Below, piece after piece: positions 1 through 7,959 of a DNA stretch of 21,348 nt; the stretch's first letter is position 1; each line of letters opens with the position of its first letter. The DNA is from Prolixibacteraceae bacterium UBA6162 (GTDB lineage: Bacteria; Bacteroidota; Bacteroidia; Bacteroidales; Prolixibacteraceae). The stretch lies in assembly GCA_002428215.1 (NCBI GenBank), contig DIUI01000137.1:1-21348 (forward strand). Reading direction: 5' to 3'. The position numbers and the translations under genes were made by a program. Below the pieces are notes generated by a model. That model had not been told where the DNA came from. It saw only the letters and a list, made by a program, of their open reading frames with translations, and searched no databases.

Positions 1-123
1 CTTCGGTTTTGCTTTGCAAAACAGAACAGCACCCTCGACGAAGTAGCACGCCGACTGATTGAATTTGCTGACAAATACAGCGATGGCAGACTAAAAAACA
101 AGGTTGATACTACATCTGCTTAA
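1..123 (+). CDS. PLP-dependent aminotransferase, C-terminal fragment
   Basis: The first codon of the window is already inside a reading frame that runs 40 residues to a TAA at 121-123; the gene starts outside the window. The visible tail begins LRFCFAK, followed by TLDEVARRLIEF. This resembles the C-terminus of class I/II fold-type I aminotransferases of the methionine/kynurenine aminotransferase kind, where an arginine in an (I/L)RFCFAK context sits near the end. The catalytic lysine region is not visible, so the substrate cannot be assigned. It converges on the acyltransferase gene downstream, with about 96 bp between the two stop codons. Family is inferred from a short motif only. Confidence 0.6.
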   Translation, partial: LRFCFAKQNSTLDEVARRLIEFADKYSDGRLKNKVDTTSA

Positions 124-219
124 CGCCGAAAAGCAGCCGGAAGATGAAATTCTGTTTCCCGTATAAACTACCCGCATTTTGATTGTTGGGAGCAATTTCG
201 CTTTGGCATTTTGTTATTG

Positions 220-1350
220 CTACACTTTCAGGTAAACTTTGTGGCGGTGCAAAAGGAGTAAAATTACCAATGGAATAGATACACTACCCAATTTAATAAC
301 TACCGGATAAAAGCTGCCAAGGTAGGTCGCTGTGCCAAATAAAAGAGATTCGACCACTCCCGTGAAATTTACAATCATAAACAGCATATACGCGAGTATC
401 GAGTTCATGCCATATATCTTAAGCCAATTGAGGTAACGTCCATAATTTTTATAGTCGACGAGATAGTAAAAAAGTGCCATCATTAGAAAACAGATACCAC
501 TGCTGAAGAGGGTCATTGAACTGGTCCAGATCTTTTTGATTACTGGCATATGCAACCCCCACAATTGACCTGCAACCATCATCGAGATTCCAGCAACCAC
601 CAATAACCCCATTTTACGCTCTTTTGTCAGGTTGCTTTTCAGTATCTGGCCTGCAAAAACCCCTGTCATTACGGTTACCCCAAAATTCAGACTACTTAAA
701 ATCCAGGTGTAGCGATAGCTTCCAAATTCAATTCCTTCGGGGGTAACAACAGCCCTGTCTCTGAAACGACCCAAGGCAACTCGGTCAACGTATTCGGCAA
801 GATTCAGATCGGGTGAAAAATTGCCTCCTCCATAACCATCAAACTTAACAAAAGAGAGCAACCCCCAATAAACGAGCAGCAAAGCAGCAGTGATTCCAAT
901 TTGCCATTTTTGTTTGAGATGAATAAGCATAATCGCAGCTATTAGATAGCCCATGGCTATAGCCTGCAGTGTATTGGAGTATAAATAGAGTTTAGAGGGG
1001 TCGAGCGCCAAAAGATTTCCCTGACACATCATACCGAACACCCAAAGGAGAATTACGCGTTTCAATATTCTGCGGTAAAGTGATAATCGGCTGCCTGCAG
1101 AGAGGTATTTGGAAAAGGCAAATGGCATGGATGCACCTGCCATAAACATAAACAAGGGCATAATTATATCCCAAAAGGCAAATCCTTCCCACGATACATG
1201 TTCAAACTGAAGGGCCAAAGGCTTCAGCCACGGAAGATCAGCCACCCTATAAAAAGCCATAAACACCGGCTGAAAAAACACCAGCGCAAACAGATCAAAA
1301 CCTCTTAATACATCGAGACTACCCAATCGTTCGCTAAGATTTTGTTTCAT
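220..1350 (-). CDS. DUF5009/HGSNAT-like membrane acyltransferase
   Basis: A 376-residue polytopic inner-membrane protein with roughly ten hydrophobic segments. Near the N-terminus it has RLGSLDVLRGFDLF (8-21), followed by FEHVSWEGFAFWD (49-61) and IMPLFMFMAG. This pattern is typical of the COG4299/DUF5009 family, related to human heparan-alpha-glucosaminide N-acetyltransferase. His51 aligns with the conserved histidine of that family's first loop, which is proposed to carry the acetyl group. The likely role is transfer of an acyl group across the membrane to a periplasmic glycan or amino sugar; the substrate is unknown. It lies 24 bp downstream of the amidohydrolase lipoprotein gene on the same strand, so the two are probably co-transcribed. 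The ATG start is immediately followed by the conserved N-terminal motif. Length is normal for the family. Confidence 0.75.
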   Translation of the reverse strand: MKQNLSERLGSLDVLRGFDLFALVFFQPVFMAFYRVADLPWLKPLALQFEHVSWEGFAFWDIIMPLFMFMAGASMPFAFSKYLSAGSRLSLYRRILKRVILLWVFGMMCQGNLLALDPSKLYLYSNTLQAIAMGYLIAAIMLIHLKQKWQIGITAALLLVYWGLLSFVKFDGYGGGNFSPDLNLAEYVDRVALGRFRDRAVVTPEGIEFGSYRYTWILSSLNFGVTVMTGVFAGQILKSNLTKERKMGLLVVAGISMMVAGQLWGLHMPVIKKIWTSSMTLFSSGICFLMMALFYYLVDYKNYGRYLNWLKIYGMNSILAYMLFMIVNFTGVVESLLFGTATYLGSFYPVVIKLGSVSIPLVILLLLHRHKVYLKV

Positions 1351-1374
1351 CTTTCTGTTCTTTTACATTTCAGG

Positions 1375-2457
1375 CTATTCAAAATACCGGGCTGCATTCT
1401 GATAATAGATTTTATCTATTACCTGCCTTGGAAGAGAAAGTCCCTTTACCTTCTCACCACCAAGTTCAGGCACTTCAACCTCCGAATCAGTTGCCAGATA
1501 CTGCCAGTGCCTCAGCCACAATCCATGCAAACGCTCCTTTTCCATTGCAACATTTGTACTGCGTGAACTTACACCTGTATCGGTACCGTACATAATGCGG
1601 TCCTGATATTTGATCATGAAATCCCTGACCTTTTGATAATTGGAGTGAGACTGGTGTTGTAAATGGCCAATTCGTGCCGAAAACTCTATCATAAGCATAG
1701 CATGGGTGTCGAGGCGCCTGGCCACCTCATCGATGCTCCACTCCAGACTGGCAAGATGAGCGCCAATATATTCCAGGTCGGGATAACGGGTTAGGAGTTC
1801 ATCAATTACAGCAATCTGATCTTCATAGGTGGGTGCTTCGGGATGCAGGTACATATGGTATTGCGGATTGGCTGTATAGTATCGCACATGGTTAAGCAGA
1901 TCCATCTCCTCCAGCGGCAGCCAGCAGCTTCGTGGCTCTCCCAAATGCGCCATCAGTGGAACTTGGTTGTTTTCCAGATATCGAAAAACAGGATCAAAAG
2001 CTTGGTCGGAGGCCATAATATAGCGTCCCTCAGAATCGCGAAGCTCCATGCCAACATTTTTCCAGATTTTAATGCCAGAGGCATCCGCATCCAATGCCTC
2101 CTGAATCTGTCGAACAATTTCATCCGAAAAATCATCCTGCCCATAATGGTCAACCGTAAAGGTTCCAAAAAAGGCAAACTGCTTTGGATACTGTTTCCGC
2201 AACTCACGCGCTATTGCAAACTGTTCATTAACAGGCATACTGGCATTAACGTTGGGCGAAAGAATCTTAAAATTCAATGAATCGGCAAACAGCAGAAACA
2301 CCGGATCGTTAAGATTGTAGTGAAAATGCACATCGATCTTGGGTACACGTTCGAAATCGTTTTCGCTGTAGTAGAGCGGTTCCTTTTGGGCGCAACCTGT
2401 TATTGTCAGAGCAATTACGACACTCAGGAACAAGGCAAGTGAATGTTTTTGATGCAT
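1375..2457 (-). CDS. amidohydrolase-family lipoprotein
   Basis: A 360-residue protein with a type II signal peptide: a hydrophobic stretch 7-19 and lipobox ITGC with Cys22 as the lipidated residue, so it should be membrane-anchored outside the cytoplasm. The mature part has the layout of amidohydrolase-2 (PF04909-like) metal-dependent hydrolases: IDVHFHYN with the HxH pair His44/His46, GIKIWK (Lys130), MAHLGEP (His171), GAHLAS (His234) and YGTDTG (Asp293). These match the metal-ligand and catalytic positions of the superfamily barrel, so the enzyme looks intact. Members hydrolyse or decarboxylate varied small substrates; the substrate here is not predictable. Its export is notable because many amidohydrolases are cytoplasmic. 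It is the first gene of a likely two-gene unit with the downstream membrane acyltransferase. A 198-bp gap separates it from trhO upstream. Confidence 0.75.
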   Translation of the reverse strand: MHQKHSLALFLSVVIALTITGCAQKEPLYYSENDFERVPKIDVHFHYNLNDPVFLLFADSLNFKILSPNVNASMPVNEQFAIARELRKQYPKQFAFFGTFTVDHYGQDDFSDEIVRQIQEALDADASGIKIWKNVGMELRDSEGRYIMASDQAFDPVFRYLENNQVPLMAHLGEPRSCWLPLEEMDLLNHVRYYTANPQYHMYLHPEAPTYEDQIAVIDELLTRYPDLEYIGAHLASLEWSIDEVARRLDTHAMLMIEFSARIGHLQHQSHSNYQKVRDFMIKYQDRIMYGTDTGVSSRSTNVAMEKERLHGLWLRHWQYLATDSEVEVPELGGEKVKGLSLPRQVIDKIYYQNAARYFE

Positions 2458-2655
2458 GGAACAGTGCTAATCTGGTGTAAGACTTACTACCTGCACCCAC
2501 AGACTTCCAGCAAAGACAGAAACAATGCAGGGTCGGTTTAGAGCAGGCTGGTTGCTAATATACCAAAATTGACTCACCTTCAGCCTATTCCAAACTATAT
2601 TTTTATTTGCCGGCAATGGCAAATGGCGATGATGTCGAAAAGGGGACTACAGCAA

Positions 2656-3642
2656 TCAGAGGGAACAACCCTGCATTACATATCGATGCTGCAATTTAGG
2701 GTTGGGTTCGGCTATGATTTTTTCTTTGCAAGCAGCCGAGCAGCAGGAATGATAACTTTCACTACAGTCAGTACACTGAATAAATAGCTTATGGCATGGA
2801 TTCCATGCACAATTGATATGGGTATCGCAAGGTTGTCCGCAGGTATGACACTGACTGATGATATCCTCTGTAATCCGCTCTCCGAGCCGCTCATCAAAAA
2901 CAAAGTTTTTCCCAATAAACCTCGAGGCCGTTTGGTTTTGTCTGATTGCAGAAGCATAGGCAATAATGCCTCCATACAGCTGGTTCACATCACTAAATCC
3001 ATGATGACGCATCCATGCGCTTGCCTTTTCACACCTTACTCCACCTGTGCAGTACAGCAAGATTTTACGGTCTTTTTCTCCGGCCAGCTGGTTTACCACC
3101 ATTTCAACCTCTTCGCGAAAAGTCTCTGCCTTAGGGCATAGTGCATTCTCGAACCTGCCCACCTCGCTTTCGTAATGGTTCCGCATATCTACCACGATCA
3201 CATCCTCACGGGCCGAAAGTTCATGAAATTCCATAGGCGAAAGATGGGTGCCTACATTGGTGACATCAAAAACCTCGTCGATGAGTCCGTCGGCTACAAT
3301 CTTTTTACGCACTTTAATGGCAAGCTTTAAAAAAGAGCGTCCATCATCTTCAATGGCCCATTTAATGGGCATGTTTTCAAGTTGTGGCAAACTATTGAGA
3401 TGCTCCAGAAAAGCCTCCACCTGAAACTCAGGAACGCTCATCTGAGCATTGATCCCCTCGTTTGCAATATATATTCGACCATAACACTGAAGTCTATCCC
3501 AGGCTTGGTACAACATGTCGCGAAACTCGTGTGGATTATCCAATTTTACATACCTGTAGAAAGAAAGTGTTCGCCGTTTAAACGTCTCTGCATTAAGCCG
3601 GGCAAGGAGTTGCGGTCTGCCCATACGATTGTGCAACAACAT
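2656..3642 (-). CDS. trhO: tRNA uridine(34) hydroxylase, rhodanese family (TrhO/YceA)
   Basis: TrhO carries out the oxygen-dependent 5-hydroxylation of uridine-34 in certain tRNAs, in the cytoplasm. With the chosen start the protein has 328 residues: an N-terminal domain (TLSFYRYV, GRIYIANEGINAQMSVPE), a rhodanese domain with active-site loop CTGGVRCEKAS (Cys198), and a cysteine-rich C-terminus containing about ten Cys in CxxC-like spacing (CHTCGQPC, CTDC), as expected of the family. The open frame extends upstream to an ATG at 3717 and a TTG at 3720. I chose the ATG at 3642 because family proteins begin with a motif like MLLHNR and because a TAnnTTTG element lies 25 nt before it. The gene is divergent from the FAD oxidoreductase, with an 89-bp gap. 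Confidence 0.88.
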   Translation of the reverse strand: MLLHNRMGRPQLLARLNAETFKRRTLSFYRYVKLDNPHEFRDMLYQAWDRLQCYGRIYIANEGINAQMSVPEFQVEAFLEHLNSLPQLENMPIKWAIEDDGRSFLKLAIKVRKKIVADGLIDEVFDVTNVGTHLSPMEFHELSAREDVIVVDMRNHYESEVGRFENALCPKAETFREEVEMVVNQLAGEKDRKILLYCTGGVRCEKASAWMRHHGFSDVNQLYGGIIAYASAIRQNQTASRFIGKNFVFDERLGERITEDIISQCHTCGQPCDTHINCAWNPCHKLFIQCTDCSESYHSCCSAACKEKIIAEPNPKLQHRYVMQGCSL

Positions 3643-3667
3643 AATTGGTGTGTTATAAAAATCAGCG

Positions 3668-3675
3668 CAAATATA
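3668..3675 (-). promoter_or_regulatory. -7 promoter element upstream of trhO
   Basis: On the minus strand this reads TATATTTG, an exact match to the Bacteroidota -7 consensus TAnnTTTG, 25 nt upstream of the chosen trhO ATG at 3642. No convincing -33 TTTG was seen at the right distance. Its position supports the short trhO start: transcription from here would not include the upstream ATG at 3717. Confidence 0.5.
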
Positions 3676-3706
3676 AAATAAAAGAGCAAGAGCTCCCTTT
3701 ATATGG

Positions 3707-3714
3707 TAACTTTG
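3707..3714 (+). promoter_or_regulatory. -7 promoter element upstream of FAD oxidoreductase
   Basis: Reads TAACTTTG, an exact TAnnTTTG match 17 nt before the GTG at 3732. With a start site about 5-7 nt downstream, the leader would be only about 10-12 nt. It supports initiation at GTG 3732 rather than at any start further upstream. No clear -33 element was seen. Confidence 0.45.
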
Positions 3715-3731
3715 CATCAAACATATCTCTC

Positions 3732-4781
3732 GTGATACATACCGAAGTTATCATTGCAGGACAGGGATTGGCAGGATCGCTATTGGCATGCGAACTTTAT
3801 CAGAAAGGGATTGATTTTAGAATTTTTGATCGCCCTTTCAGTGAAAATGCTTCCAATGCCGCAGGTGGCTTGTATTACCCTTTGGCCGCCCGAAAATTAA
3901 AAGAGATCAAAGGTCTTCATCAGCTGTATACCGCAATGATACAGCGATTTGAAGCCTGTGAAAAATGGCTTGGAGACTCTTTTTTATATGAATCCAACAG
4001 TGCAAAGCTTTGCCATCCATCTGAAGTTCCTGTTTGGGAGGAAGCCCGAAACTCCCATTTAGGTCATCTGATTAATTCGATAGACCCCGAATTTCAAATG
4101 AATGGATTAAAAACAGGATACGCAGCGGCCATTGTTGCACAATCGGGATATGTTAATCTTAACCGTTTTACCGCCCTGTTGGCCAGAACTCTTCAGGAAA
4201 AACAGCTACTGGTTCCGGAGCATGTCGATTTGCTAAGTATCGAGGCCGGAGAGAAGCGACTGGTCGTTAATCAATACTACTCGGCAGAGAAATTGGTTTT
4301 CTGCCAGGGCCCTGCTCATCAGGATAATCCATGGTTTCCCAAAGTGGTGATTGGACAAAACAAAGGGGAACTCATTGATATCTATGCCCCCGGCCTTGAC
4401 GATCGGTATACGGTGAGAGGAGAGGGCATTTTTATTCTGCCTTTGGGTGAAGGGAATTTCAGGGTAGGTGCTACATTCTCGCACAAAGTCCTCGATTGGC
4501 AACCAACATTGGAGGGCCGAATGGAACTCACCGGTAAATTGGATCGAATGCTCACAGCAAAATACGAGGTCATCCGACATTGGGCAGGCATTCGGCCCAC
4601 GACCTACGACCGGTTGCCGGTGGTTGGACAACATCCCGAACTGCAACGACTGTTTATCTTCAACGGACTCGGATCTAGGGGTGTATTGCAGGCCCCATAT
4701 TATGCAGAACTTATGGCCAATAAGCTTACTGGTGATAAGGCAAACTGGGACCAATCCATTGATGTCGGCAGATTTGCGTGA
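3732..4781 (+). CDS. FAD-dependent oxidoreductase, DAO family
   Basis: A 349-residue protein reading from a GTG codon; the N-terminus is the FAD-binding Rossmann motif VIIAGQGLAGSLLA, with glycines at about residues 10, 12 and 15. Later come SNAAGGLYYPLAAR and a C-terminal block GIRPTTYDRLPVVG followed by FNGLGSRGVLQAP, the arrangement seen in DAO-fold enzymes such as glycine oxidase, D-amino-acid dehydrogenase and the FAD domain of MnmC. It probably oxidises a secondary or D-amino-acid-type substrate in the cytoplasm; the substrate is not identifiable. The frame stays open upstream to 3645, but those residues do not fit the family, and the promoter element at 3707-3714 lies inside that stretch, so GTG 3732 is preferred. 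It converges on the GH109-like gene with a 46-bp gap. Confidence 0.75.
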   Translation: MIHTEVIIAGQGLAGSLLACELYQKGIDFRIFDRPFSENASNAAGGLYYPLAARKLKEIKGLHQLYTAMIQRFEACEKWLGDSFLYESNSAKLCHPSEVPVWEEARNSHLGHLINSIDPEFQMNGLKTGYAAAIVAQSGYVNLNRFTALLARTLQEKQLLVPEHVDLLSIEAGEKRLVVNQYYSAEKLVFCQGPAHQDNPWFPKVVIGQNKGELIDIYAPGLDDRYTVRGEGIFILPLGEGNFRVGATFSHKVLDWQPTLEGRMELTGKLDRMLTAKYEVIRHWAGIRPTTYDRLPVVGQHPELQRLFIFNGLGSRGVLQAPYYAELMANKLTGDKANWDQSIDVGRFA

Positions 4782-4827
4782 CCCTGGTAAACCACCCCAT
4801 CAAGAGACATGTTTACATCAACCCATT

Positions 4828-6270
4828 CTATCCAACATTCAACTGTCGGGCATTATCAGTGGTCCGTAAAACTACCCCTGTAGTGCCTCCCCCTTTGAGG
4901 GTCAACTCTACCGGCGAGTTGATCTTCCAGGATCCACATGTGAAATCAGGCACATCAACCGAAGCCGAGCGGTTTTCTACCGATTGGCGGCTAAGCGGAT
5001 CTATAACACTCCAAAGGGCTGCGTCGTAAACATCCTGGTCGAGGGGCAGTCCGTTTCGCAAACAGTCGACCAAACGCCAGTCCATCATAAAATCCATACC
5101 CCCATGTCCGCCAATTTGGCGAGCCATTTCACCAACGTGCTTAACAATCTCGGGGGTATACTGCTCTTCAAGGGCCTTGAATTCCGACTCTGGCAACCAG
5201 GAGTGACCTACGGATATTTTGGCAGGAGTTGGCCATTTTTGAGCAAATGCCTTTGTACCCGATATCATATGGATTCTGGAATATGGACGAGGACTGGTTA
5301 CATCGTGCTGAACCATTATGGTGCGACCTTTATGGGTTCTTACAATGGTGGTATTCATATTCCCGCGATATGTCTTACCTGTGAACTCCTGAAAGAAAGG
5401 ATCTTCCGATGCAAGTTTTTCGGCATGTGCTGCCATCATAAAGTCGGCCGACTGCATCGAGGTGAGGTATTCCATCTGGTCTCCCCTGTTGATGTCCATT
5501 ACCTGACAAACCGGACCCAAACCATGGGTAGGATAGAGATTCCCGTTACGCATATTTTCGCGCAACCTCCACATCTCCTCATATCCGTTCTTACTGAAAT
5601 TCAGATCGAGCAAATCATGAATGTAGGCGCCCTCGCCATGCACTATCTCCCCAAAAAATCCCTGGCGAGCCATATTCAGCGTTAAGAGTTCGAAGAAATC
5701 ATAGCAACAGTTTTCGAGCATCATACAATGCTTTTGGGTCCGTTCGGAGGTTTCGACCAACGCCCAGGCCTCATCGACGGTAAGGGCAGCCGGAACCTCG
5801 GTGGCGGCGTGTTTCCCGTTTTCCATGGCGTACAGAGCCATAGGGGTATGCAGTGCCCATGGAGTGCATATGTAAATAAGATCGATTTCAGGGTTTTCAC
5901 ACATAGCCTTCCAGGCATCCGCCGATCCAAAGTAGGCTTGCGCTCTGGGTCTTCCCATCCGATCGAGAATCGTCTGACTTTTTTCAACACGCTCTTCATG
6001 AAGGTCGCCCAAAGCAACAATCTCAACCCCTTCGATATGAGAAAACCGCTGAACAGCTCCGGGGCCCCGCATTCCAAGGCCTATGAAACCAACCCGCACT
6101 GTTTCAAGTTTGGGCGCAGCATAACCGCTCATGTTGAAGCGCTGCGAGCGAATGGCTGTGGCCGTTGCTTTGCTTGAATCATTGCTATTACAGGCAGTAA
6201 TTAGCCCGCTGCCAAGTACACCTGCTCCAAGTATACTGTTTCTTAAAAAATCTCTTCTGTTTGTTGACAT
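4828..6270 (-). CDS. Gfo/Idh/MocA-family Tat lipoprotein, GH109-like
   Basis: 480 residues from the ATG at 6270; the frame continues to a TTG at 6297, but the Tat motif NRRDFLR at residues 4-10 fits the ATG. A hydrophobic region ends in a lipobox ITAC (Cys27), so export as a folded, lipid-anchored protein is likely. NAD-binding motif GLGMRG lies at 64-69, followed by CTPWALHTPMA, ENGKHAATEVPAALT, MMLENCCYD and GEGAYIHDL. These are hallmarks of the GH109 branch of the Gfo/Idh/MocA fold, whose characterised members cleave alpha-N-acetylgalactosamine using tightly bound NAD. Tat export agrees with folding around the cofactor before translocation. Actual substrate is inferred. It follows the sulfatase gene on the same strand after 132 bp. 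Another oxidoreductase activity on a sugar is the main alternative. Confidence 0.78.
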   Translation of the reverse strand: MSTNRRDFLRNSILGAGVLGSGLITACNSNDSSKATATAIRSQRFNMSGYAAPKLETVRVGFIGLGMRGPGAVQRFSHIEGVEIVALGDLHEERVEKSQTILDRMGRPRAQAYFGSADAWKAMCENPEIDLIYICTPWALHTPMALYAMENGKHAATEVPAALTVDEAWALVETSERTQKHCMMLENCCYDFFELLTLNMARQGFFGEIVHGEGAYIHDLLDLNFSKNGYEEMWRLRENMRNGNLYPTHGLGPVCQVMDINRGDQMEYLTSMQSADFMMAAHAEKLASEDPFFQEFTGKTYRGNMNTTIVRTHKGRTIMVQHDVTSPRPYSRIHMISGTKAFAQKWPTPAKISVGHSWLPESEFKALEEQYTPEIVKHVGEMARQIGGHGGMDFMMDWRLVDCLRNGLPLDQDVYDAALWSVIDPLSRQSVENRSASVDVPDFTCGSWKINSPVELTLKGGGTTGVVLRTTDNARQLNVG

Positions 6271-6402
6271 AGCAGTTTGTTGAATTTTTGTAATCAATTG
6301 CTTCGGGAGAAATTGTCTCTATTTTAATTTGGAATCGAACAACCTACAACGAAGTTAAGGTTTTTTTTTCCTACTACAGCGTTGATCAGGGAGTACTGGC
6401 CT

Positions 6403-7917
6403 CTATTCAGATATCTGGTTTAATAGTTGCTCGAGCTCGGCAAGCCGCGTGGTTTCGGTAAAGGCACGGTTTATAGTTTCGCCCGGATCGGCAGCCAGGA
6501 AATACAATTGAGGCAGCGTATCGTTGCCAAGTTCAATATCGACCTGTGGGTTGTAACGCCAGCCTCCCGAAGGGCGAATGTATTTCCAGTTATCTTTAAT
6601 CAGCGACAGTGTTCCGGTCGACTGCACCACTACATGATCGCGGCCCAATGGGTTTTTACCCATCCATGTGGAGAGCTCAGGTTTTGCATCGGAAGCCGAT
6701 CCTTCCGGAATCACCCCTTGTATTAATTCTGCTATAACGGCAATAAAATCCAACTGACTAACCAGTGCTTTGCTCACCGAAGGTTTAATCTTTTTCGGCC
6801 AGCGCACGATAAATGGAACACGGGTTCCTGCCTCAAAAGCACTGTATTTTCCTCCCCGAAAAATTCCGGCAGGCTTGTGGTTTCCAAGTCTTTCTACCGC
6901 CTCGTCGTGATATCCATCGTCTACCACCGGACCATTATCGCTCGTAAGTATCACCAATGTATTCCGGGCCAGACCCAATCGGTCGAGTGCAGCTAAAATC
7001 TCTCCAACCGACCAGTCGAACTCTACAATGCAATCGCCTCGTGGTCCCATATCAGTAGCCCCCACAAACCGGGGATGGGGCACCCTCGGAACATGAATAT
7101 CATGCGCACCAAAATAGAGAAAAAATGGCTTTCCTGTTTTTTCGGGATGGTTGCGCTCGATAAATTGAACCGCTTTCAACGTAATTGAGTCGGCAATATT
7201 TTCATCGACCCATCTGGCCGAATTGCCACCACGCATATAGCCTATACGGCTTATCCCGTTAACAATTGCCATATCATGACCATGGCTGGGATGCATGGTC
7301 AACAATTCGGGATGGGTTTTGCCAAGAGGTTCCCCTTCGAATGGTGCATTATAGCTGACCTCAAGAGGGTCGGAAGGATCGAGATTAACCACCCGGCCAT
7401 CCTCAATAAAAACACATGGAGTGCGATCGCCTGTAGCGGCCATAAAGTAACTGTATCCAAATCCGATCTCATTCGGACCGGGTGTAATCAACCCATTCCA
7501 GTCCTGCTGATTAAAGCCACCCTCCCCCAGACCAAGGTGCCATTTACCAACTACTGCAGTTTGGTACCCCGCCTCCTGCATCATTTTTGCTATGGTAAAC
7601 TGATCCTTTTTTATAACCATGGGGGCATCTCCCCTCGCCACTCCGGTATCGTTGCGACGAAAAGCATACTCGCCCGTTAGCAGAGAATAGCGCGATGGTG
7701 TACATGTGGCGGCAGCAGCATATGCCTGGGTAAATCTGATACCTTCGGCTGCCAACCTGTCTGAGTGAGGCGTTTGCACCGAAGTGGCTCCATAACTGCT
7801 AAGGTCACCATAGCCAATGTCGTCGGCATAGATAAAAACCACATTGGGCAAGGGTTCCTGACGCTGACACCCCATAGCGAAAAAAGCAACCAGAGGGAGA
7901 AACTTGAAGGAATTCAT
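6403..7917 (-). CDS. S1-family sulfatase, lipoprotein
   Basis: A 504-residue type I sulfatase. The signal peptide ends in lipobox FAMGC (Cys17), so it is likely periplasmic or surface anchored. The alkaline-phosphatase-like core starts VVFIYADDIGYGDLSSYG with metal ligands Asp32/Asp33. The signature CTPSRYSLLTG places the formylglycine precursor at Cys72, and GKWHLG follows. The C-terminal part has TSDNGP, GIFRGGKYSAFEAGTRVPF and the short beta-sheet subdomain. It hydrolyses a sulfate ester, probably on a carbohydrate; regiospecificity cannot be read. The Cys type implies maturation by a formylglycine-generating enzyme or anSME, neither of which is in this window. It lies 42 bp downstream of the CPBP protease gene and 132 bp upstream of the GH109-like gene, suggesting a shared glycan target. 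Confidence 0.88.
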   Translation of the reverse strand: MNSFKFLPLVAFFAMGCQRQEPLPNVVFIYADDIGYGDLSSYGATSVQTPHSDRLAAEGIRFTQAYAAAATCTPSRYSLLTGEYAFRRNDTGVARGDAPMVIKKDQFTIAKMMQEAGYQTAVVGKWHLGLGEGGFNQQDWNGLITPGPNEIGFGYSYFMAATGDRTPCVFIEDGRVVNLDPSDPLEVSYNAPFEGEPLGKTHPELLTMHPSHGHDMAIVNGISRIGYMRGGNSARWVDENIADSITLKAVQFIERNHPEKTGKPFFLYFGAHDIHVPRVPHPRFVGATDMGPRGDCIVEFDWSVGEILAALDRLGLARNTLVILTSDNGPVVDDGYHDEAVERLGNHKPAGIFRGGKYSAFEAGTRVPFIVRWPKKIKPSVSKALVSQLDFIAVIAELIQGVIPEGSASDAKPELSTWMGKNPLGRDHVVVQSTGTLSLIKDNWKYIRPSGGWRYNPQVDIELGNDTLPQLYFLAADPGETINRAFTETTRLAELEQLLNQISE

Positions 7918-7959
7918 AGAGTTTGGTATTTAGGTTGAATTCAGAGGGAAAAATCTTTT

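Noticed and set aside
3643..3720. N-terminal extension of trhO to ATG 3717 / TTG 3720
   Set aside because: The added residues are not part of the family N-terminus, and the -7 element at 3668-3675 would lie inside the coding region.
4233..4754. 173-codon minus-strand frame opposite the FAD oxidoreductase
   Set aside because: Antisense shadow of a gene whose Rossmann and C-terminal motifs are clear; no motif in the antisense product.
4984..5685. Long plus-strand open frame of 233 codons opposite the GH109-like gene
   Set aside because: It lies wholly antisense to a clearly coding gene with family motifs, and its own translation has no recognisable domain.
6361..6369. T-run downstream of the sulfatase gene, considered as a terminator
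   Set aside because: The run is on the plus strand, whereas the genes on both sides are on the minus strand; no stem precedes it.
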